DNA from: Oscillospiraceae bacterium
GTDB taxonomy: Bacteria > Bacillota > Clostridia > Oscillospirales > Ruminococcaceae
Length of the DNA stretch: 64,000 bases
Direction: 5' to 3'
NCBI GenBank assembly: GCA_021201235.1
Contig: JAJQFI010000016.1
Span: 62,001-126,000, forward strand
Shown here: in pieces, positions 9,426-18,211 of the stretch
Position numbering within the stretch: position 1 is the first letter of the stretch
Layout: the number at the start of each line of letters is the position of its first letter
Translations under genes and position numbers: made by a program
Notes under the pieces: generated by a model
Seen by the model: the letters and a program-made list of their open reading frames with translations, nothing else
What the model was told of the DNA's origin: nothing
Database searches by the model: none

Positions 9426-10521
9426 CCTTAGTATTCACCTCATTTTCTTCGGTATTTGTCGTATCCGGCGGCTGTGAAATTACGCCGTCGTCCGATATAA
9501 TTCTCAATTCATTCTGTGCGCCTTCGGCGGTCGAAAGAATTTCTGAAATCTTATTTGTGAAAAATTCAACGTAAGGGATTACTTTCTTGTAATCGATTCT
9601 CATCGGACCTATTACGCCAAGATGCCCGGCAACCTCGCCGTTCTTCGTGAAATCTCCGCTTACAAGGCTTGAATTTCCGATTACGAAATTGTCGTTCTCC
9701 TCAGAAAATACGACATGTATTCCGCTGAAGCTGTCATCAATAAGCTCCCTTAACTCATCGCTTGTGTCGATGAAGGTCATAAGCTCGTTTTTGTCGACAT
9801 CGGTTCTCGTAATCAGATTCTTGGCGCCCGAGATGCTTATATCTCTTTGTGCCATGTTCTTTGACATGTCGAATATCGCCTGCATGAGTGGTGAAAGCGT
9901 CAATAAGTAGGTTCCCATCGCCGTTTCAAGCTTCTCAAGCATTTCATCGCTGAACACGTTTACCGGAACGCCTTCAAGATTCTCCTTGACGAAATCGGTA
10001 AAGTAGCTGAGCTGTTCGTCGGTCAGGTCAAGCTGCAGTCTGCATGTACGGTTCTGGATTCTTCCTGTTGAAGAAATCATCAGAAGGACATACATCCTCT
10101 TGCCTGTCGGGATGACCTCAACCTTCGATATTACCGAGAACTTCGGGTTCTCTGTCGTTACAAACGTCGCACAGCTTGTGAGCTCCGCCAGAGCGTTTGA
10201 AGCTGACTTGACGAGATTCTCTTCGGAATAGTCATCCTTAGGGAGCATGCTTTCAAGCTTTTCCTGCTCTTCCGGGGGAATCGGATTCGTCTCCATAAGA
10301 TGGTCGACATAAAGTCTGTAGCCGCTGTAGGTCGGAACTCTTCCCGAGGAAGTATGAGGCTGTTCAAGATATCCCTGCTTCTCAAGCTCCGCCATTTCGT
10401 TGCGGATGGTCGCACTTGAGGCATTGACATAGCGCATTATTGATTTTGACCCTACCGGCTCGCCCGTAACGATATATTCGTCAACAACGGCGGCAAGTAT
10501 TCTCATTTTTCGGTCGTCCAC
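9418..10521 (-). CDS. hrcA: Heat-inducible transcription repressor HrcA
   Basis: HrcA binds CIRCE and represses the chaperone operon, with its activity tuned by GroE in known systems. An N-terminal winged helix (about 1-70: MRILAAVVDEYIVTGEPVGSK, then YVNASSATIRNEMAELE and GYLEQPHTSSGRVPT) is followed by the GAF-like HrcA domain. I place the start at the GTG at 10521, because AGGTGAGG lies 6 nt upstream and this gives the usual family N terminus. A GTG 12 bp further upstream (10533) overlaps that ribosome site. It is the first gene of the operon, 52 bp from the CIRCE element. Length about 367 residues. Confidence 0.95.
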   Translation of the reverse strand: MDDRKMRILAAVVDEYIVTGEPVGSKSIMRYVNASSATIRNEMAELEKQGYLEQPHTSSGRVPTYSGYRLYVDHLMETNPIPPEEQEKLESMLPKDDYSEENLVKSASNALAELTSCATFVTTENPKFSVISKVEVIPTGKRMYVLLMISSTGRIQNRTCRLQLDLTDEQLSYFTDFVKENLEGVPVNVFSDEMLEKLETAMGTYLLTLSPLMQAIFDMSKNMAQRDISISGAKNLITRTDVDKNELMTFIDTSDELRELIDDSFSGIHVVFSEENDNFVIGNSSLVSGDFTKNGEVAGHLGVIGPMRIDYKKVIPYVEFFTNKISEILSTAEGAQNELRIISDDGVISQPPDTTNTEENEVNTKDE

Positions 10522-10572
10522 AATATTCCTCACCTTTGAATTAAGACTGTTGGCAATTTGAATTTTTAAGTG

Positions 10573-10599
10573 TTAGCACTCTTTCTTTCCGAGTGCTAA
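10573..10599 (-). promoter_or_regulatory. CIRCE operator (HrcA binding site)
   Basis: The sequence is TTAGCACTC-N9-GAGTGCTAA, an exact match to the CIRCE inverted repeat. It lies directly downstream of the -10 box, where HrcA binding would block transcription of hrcA-grpE-dnaK-dnaJ. Confidence 0.97.
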
Positions 10600-10603
10600 T
10601 TAT

Positions 10604-10631
10604 AGTATACCCCTTTTTCCGCGAAAGTCAA
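10604..10631 (-). promoter_or_regulatory. Sigma-A promoter of the hrcA operon
   Basis: Minus strand: TTGACT (10626-10631), 16-bp spacer, TATACT (10604-10609), with the CIRCE palindrome starting 4 bp downstream. Confidence 0.85.
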
Positions 10632-10737
10632 GAGGTTTTTAAAAATTTTTTTCAAATCTTCCGAGTGTGACAGATTTCGCGGCTTTGCCGCCTTAAAATT
10701 ATGCAAAAAGAACAAAGAAGGAGACGTGAAAAGCAAT

Positions 10738-11082
10738 ATGCCGGTATATATGGAATCGGATTACGATTGCGTCCTCACTGCAAAAATTACGGGTGAAATC
10801 GATCATCACAGCGCAAAATGGCTTCGGGCGGACATCGACACAGCCATAAACGATAACAAGCCTCAGTTACTCAGGCTTGATTTCTCGGGAGTGACATTTA
10901 TGGACAGCTCTGGAGTCGGGCTTGTTATGGGAAGAAATCTTAGTATGAAAGAAATCGGTGGAAAAGTTGAGCTTGTGAACATGCCGCCGTATATCGAAAG
11001 AGTCATGTCGATTGCGGGTATGGACAAGCTCACGGGGACTGTTTTCGGAAAAGGAGGTAATCAGGATGGCAAACAAGACTAA
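10738..11082 (+). CDS. spoIIAA: Anti-sigma F factor antagonist SpoIIAA (STAS)
   Basis: This STAS-domain protein of about 114 residues, when dephosphorylated by SpoIIE, binds SpoIIAB and frees sigma-F in the forespore. The phosphorylatable serine is in FMDSSGVGLVMGR, and the N-terminal ITGEIDHHSA segment matches the family. Start choice is uncertain: AAGGAG at 10718-10723 lies only 2 nt before a GTG (10726) and 14 nt before the ATG at 10738. I prefer the ATG. It is the first gene of spoIIAA-spoIIAB-sigF and overlaps the next gene by 17 bp. I could not identify a convincing sigma-H or sigma-G promoter upstream. Confidence 0.94.
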   Translation: MPVYMESDYDCVLTAKITGEIDHHSAKWLRADIDTAINDNKPQLLRLDFSGVTFMDSSGVGLVMGRNLSMKEIGGKVELVNMPPYIERVMSIAGMDKLTGTVFGKGGNQDGKQD

Positions 11083-11512
11083 ACCCACAAATGAAATGAA
11101 GCTTGTGTTCCCTGCCCTGTCCGCAAACGAAAGCTTTGCGAGGGCGGCAGTCAGCAGCTTCGTCGGACTTATGGATCCGAAGATGGACGAGCTTATCGAC
11201 ATAAAAACAGCGGTCAGCGAGGCAGTCACAAACTGTATAGTCCACGCCTACAGAGACAGCTCGGGCAACATCGAGCTCACAGCAAAAATCTATTCCGACA
11301 GAACGGTATACATAAAAATCAAAGACCGAGGGTGCGGAATTGAGGATATCGGACAGGCTATGGAGCCGCTTTATACCACTCATCCGGAAGAGGAGCGCTC
11401 CGGTCTCGGGTTCTCCGTTATGGAAAGCTTCTGCGACGATGTGAAAGTGACCAGTAAACCCGGTTCGGGAACCACGGTAACGTTGCGCAAGAAGCTCGGA
11501 ATCAAGCTTTAG
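11066..11512 (+). CDS. spoIIAB: Anti-sigma F factor / serine kinase SpoIIAB
   Basis: This 148-residue GHKL-type ATPase holds sigma-F inactive and phosphorylates SpoIIAA. The N box is SEAVTNCIVHAY, the G1 box is DRGCGIEDI, and the G2 region is ERSGLGFSVMESF. A canonical AGGAGG lies 8 nt before the ATG at 11066; the longer open frame to 11012 is an extension into spoIIAA. The length matches characterised SpoIIAB. Proof of sporulation capacity is strengthened because the complete three-gene operon is present. Confidence 0.96.
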   Translation: MANKTKPTNEMKLVFPALSANESFARAAVSSFVGLMDPKMDELIDIKTAVSEAVTNCIVHAYRDSSGNIELTAKIYSDRTVYIKIKDRGCGIEDIGQAMEPLYTTHPEEERSGLGFSVMESFCDDVKVTSKPGSGTTVTLRKKLGIKL

Positions 11513-11517
11513 GTATT

Positions 11518-12210
11518 ATGAGCATTCAGACCTTCACTAAAAATGAGGCTTTCCCCGACACTGCTGAAGAAGAGATAACCGTTGAGGGAAATCTCGGACT
11601 GGTCAGACTCTGTGCCGGAAGATTCAGGGGCAAAGGAATTGAATATGAAGAGCTGTACAGTGCCGGATGCGTAGGACTCGTGAAGGCGGTAAAATCTTTT
11701 GACACGTCGAGAGGCGTCCGGTTCTCCACTTATGCCGTGCCGGTCATATTGGGAGAGATAAGGCGGCTTTTCCGGGATGGTGGTAGCCTCAAGGTCTCAC
11801 GCTCCGTAAAAGAGCGTTCCCTTGCTGTTTCGAGAGCTTCGGGCAAATTCGAGCTTGATAACGGCAGAGAGCCGACCATAAGCGAGCTTTCCGAGATAAC
11901 CGGATTCTCACAGGAAGAGATTATCGAAGCTTTATGCGTATCACAACCGACGGTAAGCCTGACTCCGGCAGAAGACGGCGAGCCGCAGCTCGATTTGCCT
12001 GTGGAGTCGCCCGAAACCAAAATCACAAATTCGCTTGCATTGAGGCAGGCGTTAAGCGAGCTGAGCAACAGAGACAAAGCGCTGATATATTGCAGGTTTA
12101 CCCTTGACCTCACCCAGCAGGCTACCGCCGAAAGATTAGGCATGACTCAGGTGCAGGTCTCAAGGAGAGAGAAGAAGCTTCTTCTCTATCTTCGGGAAAA
12201 GCTGTACTGA
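11518..12210 (+). CDS. sigF: RNA polymerase sporulation sigma factor sigma-F
   Basis: This 230-residue sigma-70 family factor directs early forespore transcription. Region 2 holds YEELYSAGCVGLVKAVKSFD and RFSTYAVPVILGEIRR. Region 3 begins VSRSVKERSLAVSRA and includes GREPTISELSEITGFS. Region 4 carries the helix-turn-helix LTQQATAERLGMTQVQVSRREKK. It follows spoIIAB by 5 bp with a weak ribosome site, consistent with coupling, and is followed by a strong terminator. Confidence 0.95.
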   Translation: MSIQTFTKNEAFPDTAEEEITVEGNLGLVRLCAGRFRGKGIEYEELYSAGCVGLVKAVKSFDTSRGVRFSTYAVPVILGEIRRLFRDGGSLKVSRSVKERSLAVSRASGKFELDNGREPTISELSEITGFSQEEIIEALCVSQPTVSLTPAEDGEPQLDLPVESPETKITNSLALRQALSELSNRDKALIYCRFTLDLTQQATAERLGMTQVQVSRREKKLLLYLREKLY

Positions 12211-12217
12211 AGTAAAC

Positions 12218-12250
12218 AAGACCCTCATCGCTTGATGAGGGTCTTTTCTT
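12218..12250 (+). terminator. Terminator of the spoIIA operon
   Basis: A perfect 12-bp stem AAGACCCTCATC/GATGAGGGTCTT with a 4-nt loop is followed by TTTTCTT. It lies between convergent sigF and the CPBP gene. Confidence 0.9.
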
Positions 12251-12254
12251 ATTT

Positions 12255-13568
12255 TTATTCAAGATATTCGACCGTTATTGATGTCATATAATCCCGTTCG
12301 CCCTCGGCAAGCTCGCCGACTTCGGAATAATCATAGTTGATTGAGACCGTATAGGTCTCGCCTTCCTGTAGTCCGACGGTTCTCGTGGCACTCGTTCTGC
12401 CCACGAAGGTTTCGCCATAGACGGTTTCTCCGCTCGAGTCTGTAACGATAACGGTCATCTTTGCCGAATTGGTTGACGGGAGATTCGAGATTGTGAATGT
12501 GTAATCTGCGGTGTGAAGAGTTGTAAAAACCAGCGCATCCGTGCCGAAGTATTCTTCGCCGTCCCATTCGCCACTGTACTCATAGGATATCGAATTCGAA
12601 TATTCGGAAGCGTAAACGCTTGCTCCAAAGAGCCCGAGAAGAATCACCACTGCAAGAATCACCGCAATCGCACAGCTTCTCTTGGATTTCGAGGAAGATT
12701 TCAGCTTTTCCTCAGGCATTACGACGCCTATGGAGGTGTCCTCCACTCCGCTGAGACGGTGAAGTGCGATTATCTCACGCAACTTCTTCGGTCTCAGAAG
12801 TATGACGGTCACGATAAGATACGGAAGAGCCGAAATAACCTGATAGGGCTCGTAACTGCTTATCGTAGATGAGAGCGAACCGCCGGCTATAAATCCGGAG
12901 TAGAATGCTCCGCAGAAATCGACAAAGGCATGGACAAGAACCAGAACCCAGATGTTGCGACAGCGGTAATAAATCGCAGTAAGAGCCATTCCCATTGCGC
13001 ATGCCGCCACGACCTGAACCAGAACTCCGACCGTATCGGAAGACATGAGGTTCGACAGGTGCATCAGTCCGAAGACCATTCCCGAGCATATCGTGGCGCA
13101 CCAGACGCCTGCGGGGTCGTTGCCATACTTATCAAGGAACAGGTTTGCGACAACTCCCCTGAAAAACGTTTCCTCGGCAAGTCCGATCAGAAGCACTGTC
13201 AGCACAAATACGATTATCTGCCACAGAGGATTAAACTCGACGTCATCCATCAAGGCGATGTCTGCAACATAGATTACGAGCGAATAGAGCGAGACCACTA
13301 TGAAGTATCCGGCACTGAGGAAGCCCTTTCCGAGACCCTTTCCCCGTTCATTCCATATCCAGCCGTAGCCCATAAGGGCGACGAAGCCGATGCCAATCAG
13401 TGAGGTGAAGCACTCGACCGTTCCCTGATAGACATAGTCGCCGTTCGTAAGGAAGAAGCTCGGTCCGAAATAGGATATCAATATTGCCGGTCCCCACAGT
13501 GCTATCAGGAACACCACGACAGTCACTATGCTCCAAAGCAACGGGTGCTTGCTTACGGTTGTTCTCAT
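12255..13568 (-). CDS. CPBP-family intramembrane metalloprotease with extracytoplasmic C-terminal domain
   Basis: This 437-residue multi-pass membrane protein carries the CAAX-protease/bacteriocin-processing motifs: EETFFRGVV (motif 1), FGLMHLS (motif 2 His) and HAFVDFCGAF (motif 3). These residues form the metal-dependent intramembrane active site of the Rce1/CPBP family. After the protease domain (to about residue 270) a cytoplasmic linker rich in Lys/Ser leads to one more span (about 297-318). A ~115-residue beta-rich extracytoplasmic domain follows, unusual for the family. The start has AGGAGA 7 nt upstream. The substrate is unknown. Confidence 0.88.
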   Translation of the reverse strand: MRTTVSKHPLLWSIVTVVVFLIALWGPAILISYFGPSFFLTNGDYVYQGTVECFTSLIGIGFVALMGYGWIWNERGKGLGKGFLSAGYFIVVSLYSLVIYVADIALMDDVEFNPLWQIIVFVLTVLLIGLAEETFFRGVVANLFLDKYGNDPAGVWCATICSGMVFGLMHLSNLMSSDTVGVLVQVVAACAMGMALTAIYYRCRNIWVLVLVHAFVDFCGAFYSGFIAGGSLSSTISSYEPYQVISALPYLIVTVILLRPKKLREIIALHRLSGVEDTSIGVVMPEEKLKSSSKSKRSCAIAVILAVVILLGLFGASVYASEYSNSISYEYSGEWDGEEYFGTDALVFTTLHTADYTFTISNLPSTNSAKMTVIVTDSSGETVYGETFVGRTSATRTVGLQEGETYTVSINYDYSEVGELAEGERDYMTSITVEYLE

Positions 13569-13594
13569 TTCATTTCTCCTTTTCCTGTTCTATA

Positions 13595-16213
13595 TCAAGA
13601 CAAATCGCTTATCGACTGCTCAATCTTTGAGAGCTTGTCCTTGGCACGCTCGAGCTTTTCGCGCTCAGATTCAACAAGCTGTGCGGGAGCCTTCTTCAAG
13701 AAGCCTTCGTTATTAAGCTTGCCGGAGATGATTGCGATATCCTTCTCGGCGGATGCCTTCTCGCGATTAAGTCTTGCAAGCTCCTTGTCCTTGTCGATAA
13801 TCTCACTGAGCGGGATGAAGAGTCTTGCCTGATCGGTAACGGCGGTTACACAGCCCTCTTTTTCTACCTTCTCCGTTATCTCGACGGATGAAGCATAGGC
13901 AAGGCGTTCAAAGAACATTATACCCTTTTCGAATATCTCAGCGTGTGATGTTTCGATGAAAAGCTCGGCTTTTTTCGACGGAGGTACGTTCATACCGCTA
14001 CGCAGGTTTCTTATAGCCTTGATAGCCTCGATAATCTTCTCGAAGTCGTATTCTTCCTCGGGATAGGAAAGAGCTTCCTCGTATACGGGATAGCTTTCGA
14101 GCATAAGAGGAGTTCCGCCCTTCAAGTTCTGCCAGATTTCTTCGGTTATGAACGGCATGAACGGGTGAAGAAGCTTAAGGATTCTTATCATAGCCCAGAC
14201 GAGAACCTTCTGTGCGGATTCCGCGGTTTCGCCACCGGCTGAAATTCTCGGCTTGGTGAGCTCGATATACCAGTCGCAGAATACATCCCAGATGAAGTCG
14301 TAGAGCTTCGAAGCAGCGACACCGAGCTCGAACTTGTCGATGTTCTCCCCTACTTCTTTTGCAAGGGTATTGAGCTTTGAAACAACCCACTTGTCCTCGA
14401 GTGTGAGGGTTTCGGGAAGCTCTCCCGTTATCTCCATGTCCTCGGGCAGGTTCATCATTATATATCTTGTTGCGTTCCAGAGCTTATTTGCAAAGTTACG
14501 GGCGGCTTTGACCTTTTCGTCGGAATATCTCATATCGTTTCCGGGTGAATTGCCGGAGGCGAGCATGAATCTCAGTGCATCAGCACCGTACTGGTCGATA
14601 ATCTCGAGCGGGTCGATGCCGTTGCCGAGAGACTTCGACATCTTTCTGCCCTGCGAATCTCTTACGAGACCGTGGATGAAGACAGTGTCAAACGGCTTCT
14701 CGTGCATATGCTCCATACCGGCAACAATCATTCTAGAAACCCAGAAGGTTATGATATCATAGCCGGTAACCATTGTTGATGTGGGATAGAAGTACTTGAG
14801 GTCTTCCGTTTCATCAGGCCAGCCGAGAGTTGAGAACGGCCAGAGCGCAGAGCTGAACCATGTGTCGAGTGTGTCGGGGTCCTGACGCATCGGCTTGCCG
14901 CAGTGCGGGCAAACGACTGAATCTTCCTTCGTGACTATCATCTCGCCGCAATCGTCGCAATAGAATGCGGGGATTCTATGACCCCACCAGAGCTGACGGG
15001 AGATGCACCAGTCGCGAATGTCCTCCATCCAGTTGAAGTAATTCTTCTCGAATCTTTCGGGAACGAACTTGATGTCTCCATTCTTGACGACTTCGATTGC
15101 GGGCTTTGCAAGGTCCGCCATCTTGACGAACCACTGAAGCGATACTCTCGGCTCGATTGTGGTTCCGCAACGATAGCAGGTGCCGACATTGTGCTCGTGT
15201 TCCTCGACGGAAACGAGGTATCCTCCGGCTTCGAGGTCCTCAACGATTGCCTTTCTTGCCTCGAATCTGTCCATACCGGCGTACTTCGGATAATCATCGA
15301 CAATCTTTGCGTCGTCAGTCATTACGTTTATAACGGGCAGATTATGACGCTGTCCGACTTCGAAGTCGTTCGGGTCGTGAGCAGGTGTAATCTTAACAAC
15401 ACCGGTACCGAATTCCATATCGACATAGGAGTCGGCAACTACGGGGATGACTCTGCCAACAAGAGGAAGTGTTACAGTCTTTCCGACATAGTCCTTATAT
15501 CTTTCGTCCTTCGGATTTACTGCAACTGCAGTATCACCAAGGAGGGTTTCGGGTCTTGTGGTGGCAAGCTCGAACCAACCGGAACCGTCGGTGAGCGGAT
15601 ATCTTAAATGCCAGAAGTGTCCTGCCTGATCCTCATATTCAACCTCTGCATTGGAAATAGAGGTCATGCAGTGAGGACACCAGTTGATGATTCTCTCGCC
15701 TCTGTAGATGAGACCTTTTTCGTAGTATTTTACGAATACTTCTTTTACTGCCTTTGAACAGCCTTCATCGAGGGTGAATCTCTCGCGGGACCAGTCGCAG
15801 GAGGAACCTAACTTCTTCAACTGCTCGATGATTCTTCCGCCGTACTTGTCTTTCCATGCCCAGGCACGTTCGAGGAAGCCCTCTCTGCCGAGGTCGTCCT
15901 TGGTCAAGCCCTCTTTGCGCATGGACTCGACTATCTTAGCCTCGGTAGCAATCGAAGCATGGTCGGTTCCGGGAACCCAGAGCGTGGCATAGCCGGACAT
16001 TCTCTTGTATCTTACGAGAATATCCTGCAAAGTATTGTCAAGTGCATGTCCCATATGAAGCTGACCGGTGATGTTCGGCGGCGGGATAACGATGGTATAG
16101 TGTTCCTTATCGGGGTCTGCGTGAGCCTTGAAGCAGTCGTTATCAAGCCAATACTGATAAATCTTGTCTTCGACCTGCTTTGGCTCATAGAGCTTGGACA
16201 TTTCCTTTTTCAT
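13595..16213 (-). CDS. valS: Valine-tRNA ligase ValRS
   Basis: This class I aminoacyl-tRNA synthetase of 872 residues charges tRNA-Val and edits threonine. The HIGH motif is PPNITGQLHMGHALD, the KMSKS loop is GRKMSKSLGNGIDP, and a zinc-type cluster (CDDC, CPHC) lies between. The C-terminal coiled-coil arm ends the protein. The true start is the ATG at 16213 (MKKEMSKLYEP) with GGAAAGG upstream. The open frame that continues to 16720 runs through the T-box leader and is not coding. Control is by the valine T-box immediately upstream. Confidence 0.97.
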   Translation of the reverse strand: MKKEMSKLYEPKQVEDKIYQYWLDNDCFKAHADPDKEHYTIVIPPPNITGQLHMGHALDNTLQDILVRYKRMSGYATLWVPGTDHASIATEAKIVESMRKEGLTKDDLGREGFLERAWAWKDKYGGRIIEQLKKLGSSCDWSRERFTLDEGCSKAVKEVFVKYYEKGLIYRGERIINWCPHCMTSISNAEVEYEDQAGHFWHLRYPLTDGSGWFELATTRPETLLGDTAVAVNPKDERYKDYVGKTVTLPLVGRVIPVVADSYVDMEFGTGVVKITPAHDPNDFEVGQRHNLPVINVMTDDAKIVDDYPKYAGMDRFEARKAIVEDLEAGGYLVSVEEHEHNVGTCYRCGTTIEPRVSLQWFVKMADLAKPAIEVVKNGDIKFVPERFEKNYFNWMEDIRDWCISRQLWWGHRIPAFYCDDCGEMIVTKEDSVVCPHCGKPMRQDPDTLDTWFSSALWPFSTLGWPDETEDLKYFYPTSTMVTGYDIITFWVSRMIVAGMEHMHEKPFDTVFIHGLVRDSQGRKMSKSLGNGIDPLEIIDQYGADALRFMLASGNSPGNDMRYSDEKVKAARNFANKLWNATRYIMMNLPEDMEITGELPETLTLEDKWVVSKLNTLAKEVGENIDKFELGVAASKLYDFIWDVFCDWYIELTKPRISAGGETAESAQKVLVWAMIRILKLLHPFMPFITEEIWQNLKGGTPLMLESYPVYEEALSYPEEEYDFEKIIEAIKAIRNLRSGMNVPPSKKAELFIETSHAEIFEKGIMFFERLAYASSVEITEKVEKEGCVTAVTDQARLFIPLSEIIDKDKELARLNREKASAEKDIAIISGKLNNEGFLKKAPAQLVESEREKLERAKDKLSKIEQSISDLS

Positions 16214-16239
16214 TTTGGATGAACCTTTCCTTATAAAAT

Positions 16240-16492
16240 TCCGCGAAGTAAAAAATCGCCCCAAGAAATTCTTGAGACGAGATAGCCCGCGGTACCACTC
16301 AAATTGCAGAAAATAAAGCTTTCTGCCTCTTAATGCGGATAACGTTCGCTTACGGACGGGTTCTACTCGGGTCTTCCCTTTCTTCCCGTCGGCTCGGAAG
16401 CCACCGGCTGAGGCTTTCCCCGACAGCTCGCACCAACCGCTGTCTCTCTTTGGAAGAAAATTACCTTGCCGCTCTTCGTCAACGCCATTTCT
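16240..16492 (-). ncRNA. T-box leader (tRNA-Val sensing) of valS
   Basis: On the minus strand the leader contains a stem I apical region with GGUUGGUGCGAG, then a candidate specifier GUA (16364-16366, in GAGUAGAACCCG). The conserved T-box sequence GAGUGGUACCGCGGG (16286-16300) comes next, then a terminator. GUA is a valine codon, which matches the downstream valS. Uncharged tRNA-Val would stabilise the antiterminator and allow readthrough. The specifier assignment is by analogy to other T-boxes. Confidence 0.9.
16250..16280 (-). terminator. T-box terminator of valS leader
   Basis: Minus strand: TCGTCTCAAGAA/TTCTTGGGGCGA stem followed by TTTTTT. It is mutually exclusive with the antiterminator that uses the T-box sequence. 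Confidence 0.85.
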
Positions 16493-16498
16493 TTCTGT

Positions 16499-16527
16499 AT
16501 GATAACATAATCGCAGAAGATTGTCAA
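16499..16527 (-). promoter_or_regulatory. Sigma-A promoter of the valS T-box leader
   Basis: Minus strand: TTGACA (16522-16527), 17-bp spacer, TATCAT (16499-16504). Transcription would start near 16492. Confidence 0.8.
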
Positions 16528-16572
16528 GCATAAAAATGGCTGACAGGTGTTCAAACCCATCAGCCGGAAAAA

Positions 16573-17169
16573 TTACACTGTTTTTTCGCCTATATTTACT
16601 ATCCGCACTATGACGGGGCTCAGGATTACGTTGAAGAGAAGCTCGAAAAGGAAGTTGCCTCCTGCAAGACCCAGGAACATGTACGCAACAGCGTTCTGAT
16701 ATCCCAATGCCGATGCCCATTCAGCTACGGTATCATAGAAGAAGAGGAAGCAACCGATAAGGAAGATTCCGGTGTTGACAACCGGACAAGCGACTGCCGC
16801 CGCGACGGTTGCAACGTATTTGCTTCCCTTAAACTTGAGCTTGTTCACAAGACTGAACACAAGTCCAGCGAAGAGTCCGGCACATGTTCCCTTAAGAACA
16901 CAAATAAATATTGTTCCCGGAACATTTACAGTCAAAAATGCAGAAGCATCTCCTGAAATGAGAACCACTACACCGAACACAAAGCCAAGCCAAGCCCCGG
17001 ACGCTGGTCCACAAAGTGCTGCTCCGACCACTATCGGGATAAGCACAAGTGAGATTGAGAAGACGCCAAATCTTATGAATGAGCCAAGAAGCTGTAAAAC
17101 TACAACTATGGCGGTCAGCATTCCGAGGATTGTGAGCTGACGGATTTTTGCGGAATTTGTTTTTTGCAT
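16573..17169 (-). CDS. ECF transporter S component, probably pantothenate (PanT-like)
   Basis: This 198-residue integral membrane protein has about six hydrophobic spans and no soluble domain, typical of ECF substrate-binding components. The N-terminal segment KIRQLTILGMLTAIVVVLQ matches the conserved first helix used to dock the shared EcfT. It has GGAGTAGATAAT before the ATG. It follows coaX on the same strand with a 76-bp gap, so pantothenate is a reasonable substrate guess. The ECF family is clear from its architecture, while the substrate is inferred only from the neighbour. EcfA/EcfT would be encoded elsewhere. Confidence 0.85.
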   Translation of the reverse strand: MQKTNSAKIRQLTILGMLTAIVVVLQLLGSFIRFGVFSISLVLIPIVVGAALCGPASGAWLGFVFGVVVLISGDASAFLTVNVPGTIFICVLKGTCAGLFAGLVFSLVNKLKFKGSKYVATVAAAVACPVVNTGIFLIGCFLFFYDTVAEWASALGYQNAVAYMFLGLAGGNFLFELLFNVILSPVIVRIVNIGEKTV

Positions 17170-17245
17170 ATTATCTACTCCTGACTGATTTCCGAGTGAA
17201 TCGGTAAATCGCCGTATTTAAACTCACGAAGCAGAATATTTTGTT

Positions 17246-18019
17246 TTAACGGTTTTTCTGATAAATGGCGTAGAGACCGTCAAGAAGAAGTCCGCCGTCA
17301 AGAACGATTCCCTCTGTTTTGCAGTAAGGAACGATGCTTGAAGCGAGTCCACCGGTTGCGATAACCTTGGCATCTTCGCCGAGCTCGGAACGATATCTTT
17401 CAATCATGCCGTCCATCATCGAGGCATTACCGAGGATTACACCCGAGCGCATTGAAGCAACTGTATCCGCACCTATTACATCTATTGCACCAGAATCAGG
17501 ATTGATGTCCTGAAGCTGTGCCGCAGACGAGGAAAGTGCACGAAGTGAGACATTAACACCTGGTATAATCGAGCCACCGAGAAAGCTTCCGCTACGGTCG
17601 ATTCCGGAAATCGTCGTTGCGGTTCCGAAGTCGAAAATTATAAGCGGAGGAGCATACTTAAGAAGTGCTCCGACTGCGCCGCAGACAAGGTCTGCGCCGA
17701 GGCTTGCGGGATTGCCGATTTTGATATTAAGACCGGTCTTGATACCTGCACCGACCACAACCGCATCGACACCGAAAAGCTTCTTTACAGCGTTTTTGAG
17801 AGCGGTTGTGAGCTGAGGAACGACAGTCGAAACAGCCGCACCCGTTATTTCCGCCTTGTCGACACCGTAAAGGCGCAAAATGTCACCAAAAGTCACAGCG
17901 TACTGATCCTCAGTTTTAGAGGCTTCAGTCGCCACTCTTGAAGTGAATATGAGCTTTCCGTCGTCGTCAAATACGCCGAGGACTATGTTTGTATTTCCGG
18001 CATCAACAGTAAAAACCAT
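17246..18019 (-). CDS. coaX: Type III pantothenate kinase
   Basis: This 257-residue ASKHA-fold kinase catalyses the first step of CoA synthesis, ATP-dependent phosphorylation of pantothenate. Visible motifs are the phosphate-binding DAGNTNIVLGVF at residues 5-16, GADLVCGAVGAL, the catalytic/adenosine region IIFDFGTATTISGID, GGSIIPGV, and TGGLAS near the C terminus. Length and motif order are normal for CoaX. It is the first gene of an apparent coaX-ECF unit with its own promoter. Confidence 0.96.
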   Translation of the reverse strand: MVFTVDAGNTNIVLGVFDDDGKLIFTSRVATEASKTEDQYAVTFGDILRLYGVDKAEITGAAVSTVVPQLTTALKNAVKKLFGVDAVVVGAGIKTGLNIKIGNPASLGADLVCGAVGALLKYAPPLIIFDFGTATTISGIDRSGSFLGGSIIPGVNVSLRALSSSAAQLQDINPDSGAIDVIGADTVASMRSGVILGNASMMDGMIERYRSELGEDAKVIATGGLASSIVPYCKTEGIVLDGGLLLDGLYAIYQKNR

Positions 18020-18049
18020 AGCTATTCTCCCGTGTGAGTTTATGGATAT

Positions 18050-18078
18050 ATTTTATTCGTTTTTGATTCAAAATGCAA
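18050..18078 (-). promoter_or_regulatory. Sigma-A promoter for coaX
   Basis: Minus strand: TTGCAT (18073-18078), 17-bp spacer, TAAAAT (18050-18055). Confidence 0.6.
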
Positions 18079-18151
18079 TAGCCTGCGCCAAATTTTGTGT
18101 GCAGTCACAGATTTATTCCTGACCGTACTTTCAGAGTTGTGAAAATTTCTG

Positions 18152-18180
18152 TTGCAGTCTTGTCTCAAAAATCGTATAAT
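18152..18180 (+). promoter_or_regulatory. Sigma-A promoter for FkbM methyltransferase
   Basis: TTGCAG (18152-18157), 17-bp spacer, TATAAT (18175-18180), divergent from the coaX promoter. The leader is short, about 25 nt. Confidence 0.7.
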
Positions 18181-18211
18181 TGACGTATAAAAATTCGGTT
18201 TGGAGCACATT

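Noticed and set aside
16214-16720. N-terminal extension of valS
   Set aside because: This open stretch coincides with a T-box leader and its promoter, and the family start is at 16213 with a ribosome site.
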